From CAG-873 sp910578365 (GTDB lineage Bacteria; Bacteroidota; Bacteroidia; Bacteroidales; Muribaculaceae), in assembly GCA_951635545.1 (NCBI GenBank), contig OX620685.1:2604001-2668000 (forward strand): a DNA stretch of 64,000 nucleotides. The letters run 5' to 3'. Each line of letters begins with the position of its first letter. Position 1 is the first letter of the stretch. Position numbers and translations under genes: made by a program. Of this stretch, positions 51,199 through 60,066 are shown in pieces. The notes beneath the pieces were generated by a model. That model saw nothing but the letters and a program-made list of their open reading frames with translations. It did no database searches and was not told the DNA's origin.

Positions 51199-52356
51199 AT
51201 GTCATTCGGTGATTTTGTACTCGACAATCTCCGCCAGTTCTGGGAACTGACGGGATTTGCCAACGCCGAGGTCGGCAACTTTGTGATGCTTGCGGTAGGT
51301 CTGTTCTTCATCTGGCTCGCCATTAAGAAGAACTTCGAACCCATGCTCCTGGTTCCCATCGGCTTCGGTATCCTCATAGGCAACGTACCTTTCAACACAG
51401 CGGCCGGCCTCGAAGTAGGCATCTACGAGGAAGGCTCGGTGCTGAACATACTCTACAACGGTGTGAGCGCCGGCTGGTATCCGCCCCTGATTTTTCTGGG
51501 CATAGGTGCCATGACCGACTTCTCGGCCCTGATTGCCAACCCTAAACTGATGCTTATCGGAGCTGCCGCACAGTTCGGTATCTTCGGAGCATACATGGTG
51601 GCTCTGGCCATAGGTTTCGCACCCGACCAGGCAGGCGCCATCGCCATCATCGGCGGTGCCGACGGCCCCACTGCAATCTTCCTCTCGTCGAAGCTCGCTC
51701 CCAACCTTATGGGTGCAATCGCAGTGTCGGCGTACTCTTACATGGCTCTGGTGCCGGTAATTCAGCCGCCGCTGATGCGCCTGTTCACCACCAAGAAAGA
51801 GCGTATGATAAAGATGAAGCCGGCCCGTGCCGTATCGCAGAACGAGAAAATAGTATTCCCCATCGTGGGCATGCTCCTCACCTGCTTTGTGGTTCCCTCC
51901 GGTCTGCCTCTGCTTGGCATGCTCTTCTTCGGCAACCTGCTGCGTGAGTGCGGCGTTACCACCCGTCTGGCCAAGACCGCTTCGAACGCTCTTACCGACA
52001 TTGTAACCATTTTGCTCGGTATGACCGTAGGCGCCTCCACCCAGGCATCGCAGTTCCTCACCCCGCAGACAATCTTCATTTTCTTCCTTGGTTTCATGGC
52101 CTTCATCATTGCATCTTCGTCAGGCGTACTGTTTGTGAAGCTGTTCAACCTGGTTCTGCCCAAGGACAAAAAAATCAACCCGCTCATCGGCAATGCCGGC
52201 GTATCGGCTGTGCCCATGTCGGCCCGTATCTCCAACAACTTAGGTCTGGAATACGATCCGTCGAACTACCTGCTCATGCACGCCATGGGCCCCAACGTAG
52301 CCGGCGTAATCGGTTCGGCCGTAGCAGCAGGTGTGCTGCTTGGCTTCCTTGCCTGA
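51199..52356 (+). CDS. Sodium-translocating decarboxylase beta subunit
   Basis: The 385-residue inner-membrane protein is the OadB/MmdB type. Seen: PLIFLGIGAMTDFSALIANPK, GFAPDQAGAIAIIGGADGPTAIFLSSKLAP (the conserved Asp/Gly region for carboxybiotin decarboxylation and Na+ binding), VSAVPMSARISNNLGLEYDPSNYLLMHAMGPNVAGVIGSAVAAG. It releases CO2 and drives Na+ out of the cell. The Na+ gradient could feed the NhaC-type antiporter elsewhere in the window. Confidence 0.95.
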   Translation: MSFGDFVLDNLRQFWELTGFANAEVGNFVMLAVGLFFIWLAIKKNFEPMLLVPIGFGILIGNVPFNTAAGLEVGIYEEGSVLNILYNGVSAGWYPPLIFLGIGAMTDFSALIANPKLMLIGAAAQFGIFGAYMVALAIGFAPDQAGAIAIIGGADGPTAIFLSSKLAPNLMGAIAVSAYSYMALVPVIQPPLMRLFTTKKERMIKMKPARAVSQNEKIVFPIVGMLLTCFVVPSGLPLLGMLFFGNLLRECGVTTRLAKTASNALTDIVTILLGMTVGASTQASQFLTPQTIFIFFLGFMAFIIASSSGVLFVKLFNLVLPKDKKINPLIGNAGVSAVPMSARISNNLGLEYDPSNYLLMHAMGPNVAGVIGSAVAAGVLLGFLA

Positions 52357-52373
52357 TAGATGCACAGTAATCA

Positions 52374-52408
52374 AAAACGGCTTCTGCCAGCATGGCAGAA
52401 GCCGTTTT
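52374..52408. terminator. Terminator of the methylmalonyl-CoA decarboxylase operon
   Basis: AAAACGGCTTCTGCCA, loop GCA, TGGCAGAAGCCGTTTT: a 16-base perfect stem ending in T residues, 18 bases after the beta-subunit stop. Confidence 0.85.
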
Positions 52409-52518
52409 GGTTACAATTTTGTGACAATTAAGATCCCTCGGCTTTCAGAGTCAACAAAGCACGGGCTGAGTGGTTATAGAGATAAATGTTTCTTTAAAAA
52501 AATCAATTTATCACTGTT

Positions 52519-52872
52519 ATGATAACCAAGAAAGTCATCGACACTCTATATAAAAAATATTCGCAGCTGCCAAAGAGTCCCGATTGCCTCGACTTTGTAC
52601 TGCTGTTTGACTGCGTGGTCGAGAACCACAACATCAGCATTGACCTTGAAAACGACGTGATGCAGATTGGCAGCATCGATTCGGCATCGCCTTTCCACCG
52701 TATACCGCTAAGGCGGATACATGCCATAGTACCTTTCGAGGAGTGGGTGGCAGTGGTGTTGCATTCGTCGATAATATTCCTTAATAAAAAGAGCAACAAG
52801 GTATCTATTCATATAAAAGAACCCAAACTCACACTATGGGACCGTATTCAAATGTGGTGGCACGGCGCGTAA
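52519..52872 (+). CDS. Conserved hypothetical protein
   Basis: This 117-residue cytoplasmic protein (MITKKVIDTLYKKYSQLPKSPDCLDFVLLFD) has a beta-rich centre (HNISIDLENDVMQIGSIDSASPFHRIPLRRIHAIVPFEEWVAVVLHSSIIFLN) and a basic end WDRIQMWWHGA. I do not recognise a family with a known role. It stands alone between the decarboxylase terminator and the second ISAs1 copy; before that insertion it was 3' to nothing and 5' to valS. Confidence 0.65.
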   Translation: MITKKVIDTLYKKYSQLPKSPDCLDFVLLFDCVVENHNISIDLENDVMQIGSIDSASPFHRIPLRRIHAIVPFEEWVAVVLHSSIIFLNKKSNKVSIHIKEPKLTLWDRIQMWWHGA

Positions 52873-53154
52873 GCGCCTTTTTTTATTTCATCACCCGGAG
52901 TACACAGAGAGGACTGACAGAGTTTTTCGTGGGGCAGGATTGGCTCTAATAAGTCCCGGGTGTACTCTGTGTCACGGCTCTTTCATTTAAAAAGTCTAGT
53001 GCTTCCGAAAAGCCTTTTATTTTATAGCGGGGGAAGTCTGAATGGGAAAGGGTGATTTTCGCATTTATTTCTCTGATTTTCAATAAAATAAGTAGTGTAA
53101 AAATTGGTCAAGTGGCCAATTTTTCGTAACTTTATAGTTGTAAATCAATTAGTT

Positions 53155-53850
53155 ATGAATAAAAATAAGCCACTTGACCAAGTGCGTTCGACCGGCGTAA
53201 ATGCGCCCAATCGGACTTCAAAATTAGTAAATAAATCTGAATTCAACGGCAGTATCCTGAACAGATTGATGAATTTCGCCCGTTCAGTCCCCGATTTCCG
53301 CAGGTCCGACAAGGGCAATATACAACATCGGCTCGCCGACATCATCATACTGATGATATTAGCCAGAGAGTGTGGATGTGTCGGGCGTGCCGATATAATT
53401 GAATTCGGACGTCTCCATCTCAATAAATTCCACAGGCTGGGCATTCTCAGGAACGGCGTGCCGTCAGAATCAACACTGTGCCGTGCTGAAACCGGCATTA
53501 ACGATCATGCGATGGCCGACAGGATGCAGGATTTTGCCGGGGCATTTCACAAAGAGCTGCTCAAAAAAGGGTGTGGCAAGGAAATAATATGCATAGACGG
53601 CAAGGCCGAGCGTGGCACAGTCCTGGAGAACGGGCGCAATCCTGATATAGTGTCGGCGTACTCGTTCAACACCGGCATAATTCTGGCTACAGAGGCCTGC
53701 CAGGCGAAAAGCAATGAGATAAAGGCAGTTCCGCGGCTTATCGACAAACTCGACATAGCCGGAAAGATAGTGACAGCCGACGCCATGTCCATGCAGAAGG
53801 ATATAATCGATAAAATCAGAAAGAAAGTCACTATGTTTGCATCAGATTAG
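53155..53850 (+). pseudogene. ISAs1 transposase, N-terminal fragment
   Basis: The frame starts MNKNKPLDQVRSTG and follows the family through ICIDGKAERGT and GKIVTADAMSMQKDIIDKIRKK. It then runs into the nested element at 53828, picks up foreign residues (VTMFASD) and stops. It lacks the last catalytic Glu, so it cannot transpose on its own. Confidence 0.9.
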
Positions 53851-53994
53851 CTGACGGGGCGCTCAACGGGGGCTGTCTGCCCCCTTGCCGCTAAGGCTTT
53901 CCCCCGAGAGGAGTGAGGAGAAAAGATAGACGTAAGGGCAATTGCATGTAAATTTGTAAAAGCAAAATACATTAACAGCAAAACCGATACGTCT

Positions 53995-55065
53995 ATGGTA
54001 CAAAGTAACAAAAAAGATTTCAGCGGACAAAATATCTCTATTGGTATTGACGTCCATCTGAGAACATGGAGTGTCACGGTGCTCACCCCCTCTGGGTTTA
54101 TGCGCACTCATACTCAAAAGGCTTCGGCCAAAGAGCTCTTTGAACATTTGAACAAGCATTATCCTAACGGTAGCTACCATGCAGCCTACGAGACGGGGTT
54201 TTCGGGCTTCTCGACCTATTATGCCCTGACTGAGCTTGGTATAAAATGCACCGTGGTACATGCGGCTGACGTTCCGACCACCCAGAAGGAAAAGGTCTCG
54301 AAGTCAGACCCGGTGGATTCAAAAAAGCTGGCCAAAGCCCTTATGCGCGGCGAGCTCGGCAGTGTGTACATTCACTCGAAGGACAGCCTCGATGACCGTG
54401 CGCTGGTACGCCACCGCGCCACTATTGTGAAGCTTTCCGGCGGCATAAAATCCAGAATCAAGCATCTGCTGTACAACAACGGCGTGGAGTACCCCGAAGA
54501 ATATTTCCGAAGCAACCGCCACTGGACAAGAAGTTTCATAACGTGGTTGCAGAATGACGTGCGGTTGCTCTCCGACACCCGGGTCTCGCTTGACCTGCTC
54601 ATTGCCGAGGTACTCCATTACAGGGAACGCCTCCTTGATGTCAACCGCAGATTGCGCTCGCTGGCGCGCAGCGACAGGTATGCCGAGAAATACGGCATCC
54701 TGATGTCGGTTCCCGGCATTGGTTCGACAATTGCCATGAGCCTGCTTACCGAGATTGATGACATCGGTCGCTTCAGTAACCAGCGCCAGTTCGCATCGTT
54801 CCTCGGACTCGTGCCGATGATGTCGTCAAGCGGCGACAAGGAATACGTCGGTGAGAAGACTTTCCGGGGAAACAAATTCCTCGGTCCAAAAATAGTCGAG
54901 GCCTCATGGATAGCCATACGGCACGACGCGGAACTCTCCGCAAAGTTCGGCGCATTGTGCACTCGCGGAATGAAGTCGCAGGAAGCCATAATCCGGATAG
55001 CCCGCAAGCTCTCCAACATAATATTTTCCGTACTGAAATCAAACCGCAGATATGAATGCCGTTAG
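53995..55065 (+). CDS. IS110-family (DEDD) transposase
   Basis: The 356-residue recombinase has the RuvC-like DEDD N-terminal domain with Asp in SIGIDVHLRTW, Glu in AAYETGFSGF and Asp residues in KSDPVDSKKLAKAL. The C-terminal Transposase_20 domain contains LMSVPGIGSTIAMSLLTEIDDIGRFSNQRQFASFLGLVP with the conserved Ser that acts together with the DEDD site. The frame is intact. It works with a non-coding guide RNA made by the element. Confidence 0.93.
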   Translation: MVQSNKKDFSGQNISIGIDVHLRTWSVTVLTPSGFMRTHTQKASAKELFEHLNKHYPNGSYHAAYETGFSGFSTYYALTELGIKCTVVHAADVPTTQKEKVSKSDPVDSKKLAKALMRGELGSVYIHSKDSLDDRALVRHRATIVKLSGGIKSRIKHLLYNNGVEYPEEYFRSNRHWTRSFITWLQNDVRLLSDTRVSLDLLIAEVLHYRERLLDVNRRLRSLARSDRYAEKYGILMSVPGIGSTIAMSLLTEIDDIGRFSNQRQFASFLGLVPMMSSSGDKEYVGEKTFRGNKFLGPKIVEASWIAIRHDAELSAKFGALCTRGMKSQEAIIRIARKLSNIIFSVLKSNRRYECR

Positions 55066-55413
55066 ATAATGCGACACACAAAAGTCTTATAGGCAAATAC
55101 AGTAAGACGGCTACTCTCGCCTCCTTGATGAGCCTTGGCTGCATCTAAAAGAAAGGTTGTGGCGTCTTTCCTATTATGCTGAATAAGTAAACTGTCAGCC
55201 CGATGGGGCGTGACTGATAGAAGTTTGCCTGATAGGACTTTTTTTACTACAAGGCATTTCGGGCTCTAACCGATTGCCGGTTATTTGATTGGGGCAGAGG
55301 CCTCGATCATGACTCTTTTGTGCCTACACAATCGGCACAGAAATATAAGCAATTGATTTTTAACGTTAATCTTTTCTAAATCTCAACGAGAATTTTGGAA
55401 TACAACATAGAAG
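55066..55413 (+). ncRNA. Candidate bridge RNA/seekRNA region of the nested element
   Basis: The non-coding tail contains TCGCCTCCTT (55117-55126), a hairpin GATGAGC-CTTG-GCTGCATC (55127-55145) and AAAGAAAGG (55148-55156). The first segment can pair over 10 positions (two G-U/G-T wobbles) with the target's right side AAGGGGGTGA. The last equals the target's left side AAAGAAAGG. Both span the AG core. ATAGAAG (55217-55223) repeats the element's right end and could be a donor guide. The RNA ends are not defined. Confidence 0.5.
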
Positions 55414-55979
55414 GGGGTGACTTTCTGATAGAACTCAAAGCCAACCAGCCGTCATTGCGATACGGCATTGAGGACAGGCTTGTGGCACACACACCGGTAT
55501 ATTCCTACACCGAAGGCCCCGAACTGGCACACGGCAGAATAGAGACGAGAACCTACCGCATATATGACGGACTGGACATCATCGCCGACAAAGAGAAATG
55601 GGGCGGAAACATGACCATCATTGAGTATGAATCATCCACAGTCAAAAAGTCAACAGGGATACACACCTCGGAAAAACGTTTGTACGTCAGCAGCATGCCG
55701 GCAGATACCCCGAAGCCCGGCACCATTGTGCGCAACCACTGGTCGATAGAAAGCATGCACTGGGGGCTGGACTACAATCTTCAGCAGGACAATATAAAAC
55801 GCAAGTCGACAAGAGCCGCCCGAAACCTCGACACTATACAAAGAATAGTCTACTCGGTGTTCTCAATATGGAAAGGACTCCGCAAAAAACGATCGGACAA
55901 AAATAAAGGCATAGCCGAACTGATGAGACATGTCTCTATGAGCTTTACCAGGCTGATGCGATTTTTAAGCCAAAACTGA
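55414..55979 (+). pseudogene. ISAs1 transposase, C-terminal fragment
   Basis: The frame resumes at GDFLIELKANQPSLRYGIEDRL and carries the remainder including RNHWSIESMHWGLDY to the normal end LMRFLSQN. An ATG at 55395 in the nested element opens the frame, but the product would lack the first catalytic Asp residues. It is nearly identical to the first copy, unlike the left fragment. Confidence 0.9.
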
Positions 55980-56135
55980 AAAAAAACAAGATTTTGATAA
56001 CAGGATAACCTTTTGACATACAGACATAGAAAAATTACCCGCTCCGGACTGAAGCGGGTAAGGGAGGATGTGCTCTTTATTTTAGTTTAAATGAAAGAGC
56101 CGTGACTCTGTGTGTACTCTGTGCAGGTATAAGCA

Positions 56136-56165
56136 TTGAGAATTGAAAAAAAAATCGTAATTTTG
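56136..56165 (+). promoter_or_regulatory. Bacteroidetes promoter for valS
   Basis: TTG (56136-56138), 19 bases, TAATTTTG (56158-56165), 25 bases before the start. The ISAs1 copy ends at 56104, so the insertion left this promoter intact by about 30 bases. Confidence 0.65.
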
Positions 56166-56189
56166 CAATTCGAAATAAAAACAGCAGTT

Positions 56190-58883
56190 ATGAAAGAATT
56201 AGCTACCAAATACAATCCTGCCGATGTAGAGCAGAAATGGTACGACTACTGGATGGAAAACCGACTGTTCGAGTCGCATCCCGACCATCGTCCGGCTTAT
56301 ACTATAGTAATACCGCCGCCAAACGTTACCGGCGTGCTCCACATGGGCCACATGCTCAATAATACTATACAGGATATTCTGGTGCGTCGCGCACGCATGC
56401 AGGGCAAAAACGCTTTGTGGGTGCCCGGCACCGACCATGCCTCCATATCCACCGAAACCAAGGTGATTGCCAAACTCGCCGCCGAGGGTATCAAGAAAAC
56501 CGATATATCGCGTGAGGAATTCCTCAAACATGCCTGGGAATGGACCGACAAATACGGCGGCATAATTCTGCAGCAACTGCGCAAGCTTGGCGCTTCGTGC
56601 GATTGGAGCCGCACTGCTTTCACCATGGACGAACTGCGAAGCAAGTCGGTTATCAAAGTATTCTGCGACCTTTATGACAAAGGCTTGATATACCGTGGCA
56701 TGCGTATGGTAAACTGGGACCCGCAGAACCGTACGGCCATCTCCGACGACGAGGTGTTATTTGAGGAAGAGCAGTCGAAACTCTACTACCTGCGATACTA
56801 TCTGGCCGATGACGACTTGACAGGCGAAACCGGCAGCGAGGAAGAAGTAGTTCACCGCGACGCTCAGGGCCGCCGTTATGCTGTGGTGGCAACCACACGC
56901 CCCGAAACCATTATGGGCGACACCGCCATGTGTATCAACCCTAAAGACCCCAAGAATACCTGGCTCAAGGGCAAGAAGGTGATTGTACCTCTGGTTGGCC
57001 GTGTGATTCCGGTAATCGAAGACCGCTATGTGGAAATCGACTTCGGTACCGGCTGTCTGAAAGTTACACCGGCTCACGACAAAAACGACAACATGCTGGG
57101 CAAGACCCACAACCTCGAAACCATCGACATATTCAACGAAGACGGCACCATAAGCGAGGCTTCATCGCTGTATGTGGGCATGGACCGCTTTGACGTGCGC
57201 AGGCAGATAGCCATAGACCTGGAAGCCGCAGGCCTGATGGAAAAAATCGAGGATTATGTCAACAAGGTTGGCTTGTCGGAGCGTACCAAGGTACCCATCG
57301 AGCCGCGCCTGTCGCTGCAGTGGTTTATAAAGATGAAGCACTTTGCCGATATTGCCCTGCCGCCGGTAGAGGAAGATATCATACGCTTTGTGCCCGAAAA
57401 ATACAAGACCACATATCGCCTTTGGCTGGAGAACATCCAGGACTGGTGCATCAGCCGCCAGCTGTGGTGGGGACACCGTATACCCGCCTACTATTACGAA
57501 GGCGCTGATGGCGAAACCCGCATTACGGTAGCTCCCACAGCCGAGGAAGCTCTGGAAAAAGCCCGCAAGGAAAGCGGCAAGGCCGACCTGCAGCTCGCCG
57601 ACCTGCGCCAGGACGAGGATGCCCTCGATACCTGGTTCAGCTCCTGGCTGTGGCCTATTACCCTGTTCAACGGCATACTCGACCCGGACAACGAGGAAAT
57701 GAAGTACTACTATCCGACAGCCACCCTGGTTACCGGACCCGACATCATTTTCTTCTGGGTGGCCCGAATGATTATGGCAGGCTACGAATACGCCGGCAAC
57801 AAGCCCTTCGACAATGTGTATTTTACCGGTATCGTGCGCGATGCCATTGGCCGCAAGATGTCGAAGATGCTCGGCAACTCGCCCGACCCGCTGGACCTTA
57901 TCGCCACCTACGGCGCCGACGGCGTACGCATGGGCCTGATGCTGGCCGCTCCCGCCGGCAACGACATCATGTATGACGACAAGCTGGTGGAGCAGGGACG
58001 TAACTTCTGCAACAAAATCTGGAACTCTTTCCGCCTTATGCTTGGCTGGGAAGTCGACGATGCCCTGGCTCAGCCCGAGGTATCGGCCTTGGCTGCCCGC
58101 TGGTTTGAGTCGCGCCTCAATGCAACCATAGCCGAGGTAAACGACGACTTCGATAAATTCCGCATCAACGACGCGCTCAAGGCCATATACCGCCTGCTGC
58201 GCGACGACTACTCGTCGTGGTATCTCGAGATGATTAAGCCGGCATACGGCAAGCCTGTCGACCGCAAAACCCTTGGTCAGGCACTCGACTACTTCGACAA
58301 ACTGCTGCGTCTGCTGCATCCCTTCATGCCGTTCATTACCGAGGAACTGTGGCAGAACCTGGCCGAACGCAAGGAGGGAGAATCAATAATGTATGCTCCC
58401 ATGCCCGAAGCCGGCGATGTAGACAGCGACCTGCTGGCCCGTGTGGAGCGTGCGCAGGAAATCATAGCCGGCGTGCGTGGCGTCCGTGCCGCCAAGAACA
58501 TTGCACCCAAAGAGCAGCTTGTGCTCAACACGGTAGGCGATGGCGTAGATGCGCTGACTGTTGAAATGGTCAGAAAGCTGGCCAACCTCAGCGAATATAA
58601 CGCCAACGCCGTGAAAGATGCAGCCGCAGCGTCGTTCATGGTAGGTACCACCGAATTCAACGTGCCTCTGGCCAATAATATCGACGTTGAGGCTGAACGC
58701 ACCCGCATCAACAAGGAGATTGACTACCTGGTTGGCTTCCGCCAGTCGGTAGAAAAGAAACTTTCGAACGAGCGCTTCGTAAACAATGCCCCGGCTGCGA
58801 TAGTAGAAACCGAGCGTCGCAAACTGGCTGATGCTGAGCAGAAACTTGCCGCTTTGCGCGCTACTCTCGAAGCTCTTGCATAA
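56190..58883 (+). CDS. valS: Valyl-tRNA synthetase
   Basis: From MKELATKYNPADVEQKWYDYW the enzyme has 897 residues. The class I signature is PPPNVTGVLHMGHM (HIGH-type, near 43-56) and GRKMSKMLGNSPDPLDL (KMSKS-type). ATTRPETIMGDTA marks the editing domain. The C-terminal coiled coil (IDVEAERTRINKEIDYLVGFRQSVEKKLSNERFVNNAP) is present. It joins valine to tRNA-Val. The 18 upstream codons of the longer frame overlap the promoter and are rejected. Confidence 0.97.
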   Translation: MKELATKYNPADVEQKWYDYWMENRLFESHPDHRPAYTIVIPPPNVTGVLHMGHMLNNTIQDILVRRARMQGKNALWVPGTDHASISTETKVIAKLAAEGIKKTDISREEFLKHAWEWTDKYGGIILQQLRKLGASCDWSRTAFTMDELRSKSVIKVFCDLYDKGLIYRGMRMVNWDPQNRTAISDDEVLFEEEQSKLYYLRYYLADDDLTGETGSEEEVVHRDAQGRRYAVVATTRPETIMGDTAMCINPKDPKNTWLKGKKVIVPLVGRVIPVIEDRYVEIDFGTGCLKVTPAHDKNDNMLGKTHNLETIDIFNEDGTISEASSLYVGMDRFDVRRQIAIDLEAAGLMEKIEDYVNKVGLSERTKVPIEPRLSLQWFIKMKHFADIALPPVEEDIIRFVPEKYKTTYRLWLENIQDWCISRQLWWGHRIPAYYYEGADGETRITVAPTAEEALEKARKESGKADLQLADLRQDEDALDTWFSSWLWPITLFNGILDPDNEEMKYYYPTATLVTGPDIIFFWVARMIMAGYEYAGNKPFDNVYFTGIVRDAIGRKMSKMLGNSPDPLDLIATYGADGVRMGLMLAAPAGNDIMYDDKLVEQGRNFCNKIWNSFRLMLGWEVDDALAQPEVSALAARWFESRLNATIAEVNDDFDKFRINDALKAIYRLLRDDYSSWYLEMIKPAYGKPVDRKTLGQALDYFDKLLRLLHPFMPFITEELWQNLAERKEGESIMYAPMPEAGDVDSDLLARVERAQEIIAGVRGVRAAKNIAPKEQLVLNTVGDGVDALTVEMVRKLANLSEYNANAVKDAAAASFMVGTTEFNVPLANNIDVEAERTRINKEIDYLVGFRQSVEKKLSNERFVNNAPAAIVETERRKLADAEQKLAALRATLEALA

Positions 58884-58910
58884 AAAAATGAAAAAAAAGT
58901 GGCCAAAAAA

Positions 58911-58942
58911 TTTGGTCAATTCAAGAAAATGGCGTAACTTTG
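58911..58942 (+). promoter_or_regulatory. Bacteroidetes promoter for the tRNA-Arg pair
   Basis: TTTG (58911-58914), a 20-base spacer and TAACTTTG (58935-58942): an ideal match. The first tRNA begins 37 bases downstream. Confidence 0.8.
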
Positions 58943-58978
58943 CACTCGCAATCGGGAAGTTAATCCCGCGCCAATGAT

Positions 58979-59052
58979 GGCTCATTAGCTCAACTGAATA
59001 GAGCATCTGACTACGGATCAGAAGGTTACAGGTTTGAATCCTGTATGAGTCA
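58979..59052 (+). tRNA. tRNA-Arg(ACG), copy 1
   Basis: The 74-base cloverleaf starts GGCTCATTAGCTC, with D-stem GCTC/GAGC, anticodon stem TCTGA/TCAGA, loop CTACGGA (anticodon ACG, read as ICG) and T-loop TTTGAAT. The acceptor closes GGCTCAT/ATGAGTC with one G-T pair. CCA is not encoded. Confidence 0.93.
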
Positions 59053-59074
59053 CAAATAAATGTCATAAACTGAT

Positions 59075-59148
59075 GGCTCATTAGCTCAACTGAATAGAGC
59101 ATCTGACTACGGATCAGAAGGTTACAGGTTTGAATCCTGTATGAGTCA
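59075..59148 (+). tRNA. tRNA-Arg(ACG), copy 2
   Basis: Identical to copy 1 over all 74 bases, and also over a few flanking bases (TGAT before, CAAA after), 22 bases downstream of it. This is a recent tandem duplication, transcribed from the same promoter. Confidence 0.93.
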
Positions 59149-59149
59149 C

Positions 59150-59182
59150 AAAAAGCACTCTCGGCAACGGGTGTGCTTTTTT
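59150..59182 (+). terminator. Terminator of the tRNA-Arg pair
   Basis: AAAAAGCAC, 12-base loop, GTGCTTTTTT. It follows the second tRNA directly and ends about 30 bases before the MATE start codon. Confidence 0.8.
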
Positions 59183-59211
59183 ATTGGTATATACAATATT
59201 GGTTTGTAGGT

Positions 59212-59941
59212 ATGAGCGATATTAAAAAGATACAGGATGGCCAGGCCCTGAGTCGCCGCGAGCAATTGGTGCTGGCGGTGAAGTTAGCCATGCCTGCCAT
59301 TCTGGCCCAGCTGTCGAGCATTATGATGCAGTACATCGATGCCTCGATGGTAGGACGGCTCGGAACCGACCCTTCGGCATCGGTCGGACTGATGTCGAGC
59401 AGCCTGTGGCTTTTCTGGGGTGTCTGCTCCATGGTTACCATGGGATTTAGCGTGCAGGTGGCCCACTGTCTTGGCGCCAAAGAATTTGCCAAAGCCCGGT
59501 CAGTACTCCGTCAGGGGCTTGTGTCAGTGCTGGTATTCAGCGTGTTTATGGCATTGCTGGGGGTAGCCATCGCACCCGGTCTGCCACACTGGCTTGGCGG
59601 CAAAGCAGAGATTACAGCCGACGCCACCCTGTACTTTACCATATTTGTGGCTGCGCTGCCCATACTTACGCTCAACTACATCTGCGGCGGCATGCTGCGT
59701 AGTGCCGGCCAGATGAAAATTCCGAGCATGCTCAATGTGCTTATGTGCGTGTTAGACGTTGTGTTCAACTTCTTTCTTATCTTCCCCGCGCGGCAGCTCG
59801 ATATCGCCGGCATGCAGTTTACAGTACCCGGTGCCGGATTGGGTGTGCTCGGAGCCGCGCTCGGTACCGTTCTGGCCGAGGTGATTGTAGCACTGTTGAT
59901 GTTCCGCTATCTGTGCTGGCGGCAGGAAGAACTGAACATAG
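59212..59941 (+). pseudogene. MATE-family efflux transporter, N-terminal half (split by IS110/IS1111 element)
   Basis: From MSDIKKIQDGQALSRREQLVLAVKLAMPAILAQLSSIMMQYIDASMVGRLG the frame runs through the first six membrane segments to WRQEELNI and then enters the insertion. It adds about ten foreign residues and stops at 59973. MATE transporters export drugs and cationic compounds in exchange for H+ or Na+. Removing 59942-61567 rejoins both halves in frame to 466 residues, the normal size. So the gene was intact until the insertion. Confidence 0.9.
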
Positions 59942-60066
59942 TTCCTATGTTTGCATTCGCAAAGCGGAACTAACGATGCGCGGCTAAAACAAAGTCCTAA
60001 AAAATAAGGGCATATGCCCCGTTAGTTTTAATTTTGTAAAGGGAATAACAAACTAACGATAAACAT

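Larger units (their letters stand above)
53828..55413 (+). mobile_element. IS110/IS1111-type element nested in ISAs1
   Basis: Comparison with the intact ISAs1 at 9908 fixes the insertion exactly: the host reads ...GAAAG, then the element, then GGGGTGA, with no duplicated bases. The element is 1586 bases. Its left end is TCA-CTATGTTTGCAT and its right end CAACATAG-AAG. CTATGTT thus forms a subterminal inverted repeat. The core shared with the target is AG. The layout (167 bases before, about 350 after the transposase) fits the IS1111 group. Confidence 0.85.
52973..56104 (+). mobile_element. ISAs1-family element interrupted by an IS110/IS1111-type element
   Basis: The same 18-base inverted repeats as at 9908 bound this copy (52973-52990 and 56087-56104). 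A 9-base target duplication ACTCTGTGT flanks it (52964-52972, 56105-56113). Removing 53828-55413 rejoins a 412-codon transposase frame. The left half of its transposase differs clearly from the first copy (roughly 70% of residues alike by eye). The right half is nearly identical, so the copy is a mosaic. Confidence 0.92.

Noticed and set aside
55066..55410. Intrinsic terminator at the T7 run near 55240 as the only content of the tail
   Set aside because: The T-run is not preceded by a good GC stem, and the guide-like segments lie before it; it may be the RNA's 3' end rather than a gene terminator.
53825..55413. Three-base AAG target duplication around the nested element
   Set aside because: AAG appears on both sides, but the second element has TAG and AAG, and the intact ISAs1 sequence is restored exactly only with no duplication.
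58383..59102. Minus-strand frame across the valS end and first tRNA
   Set aside because: It is a shadow of valS and the tRNA repeats; the repeated peptide comes from the duplicated tRNA gene.
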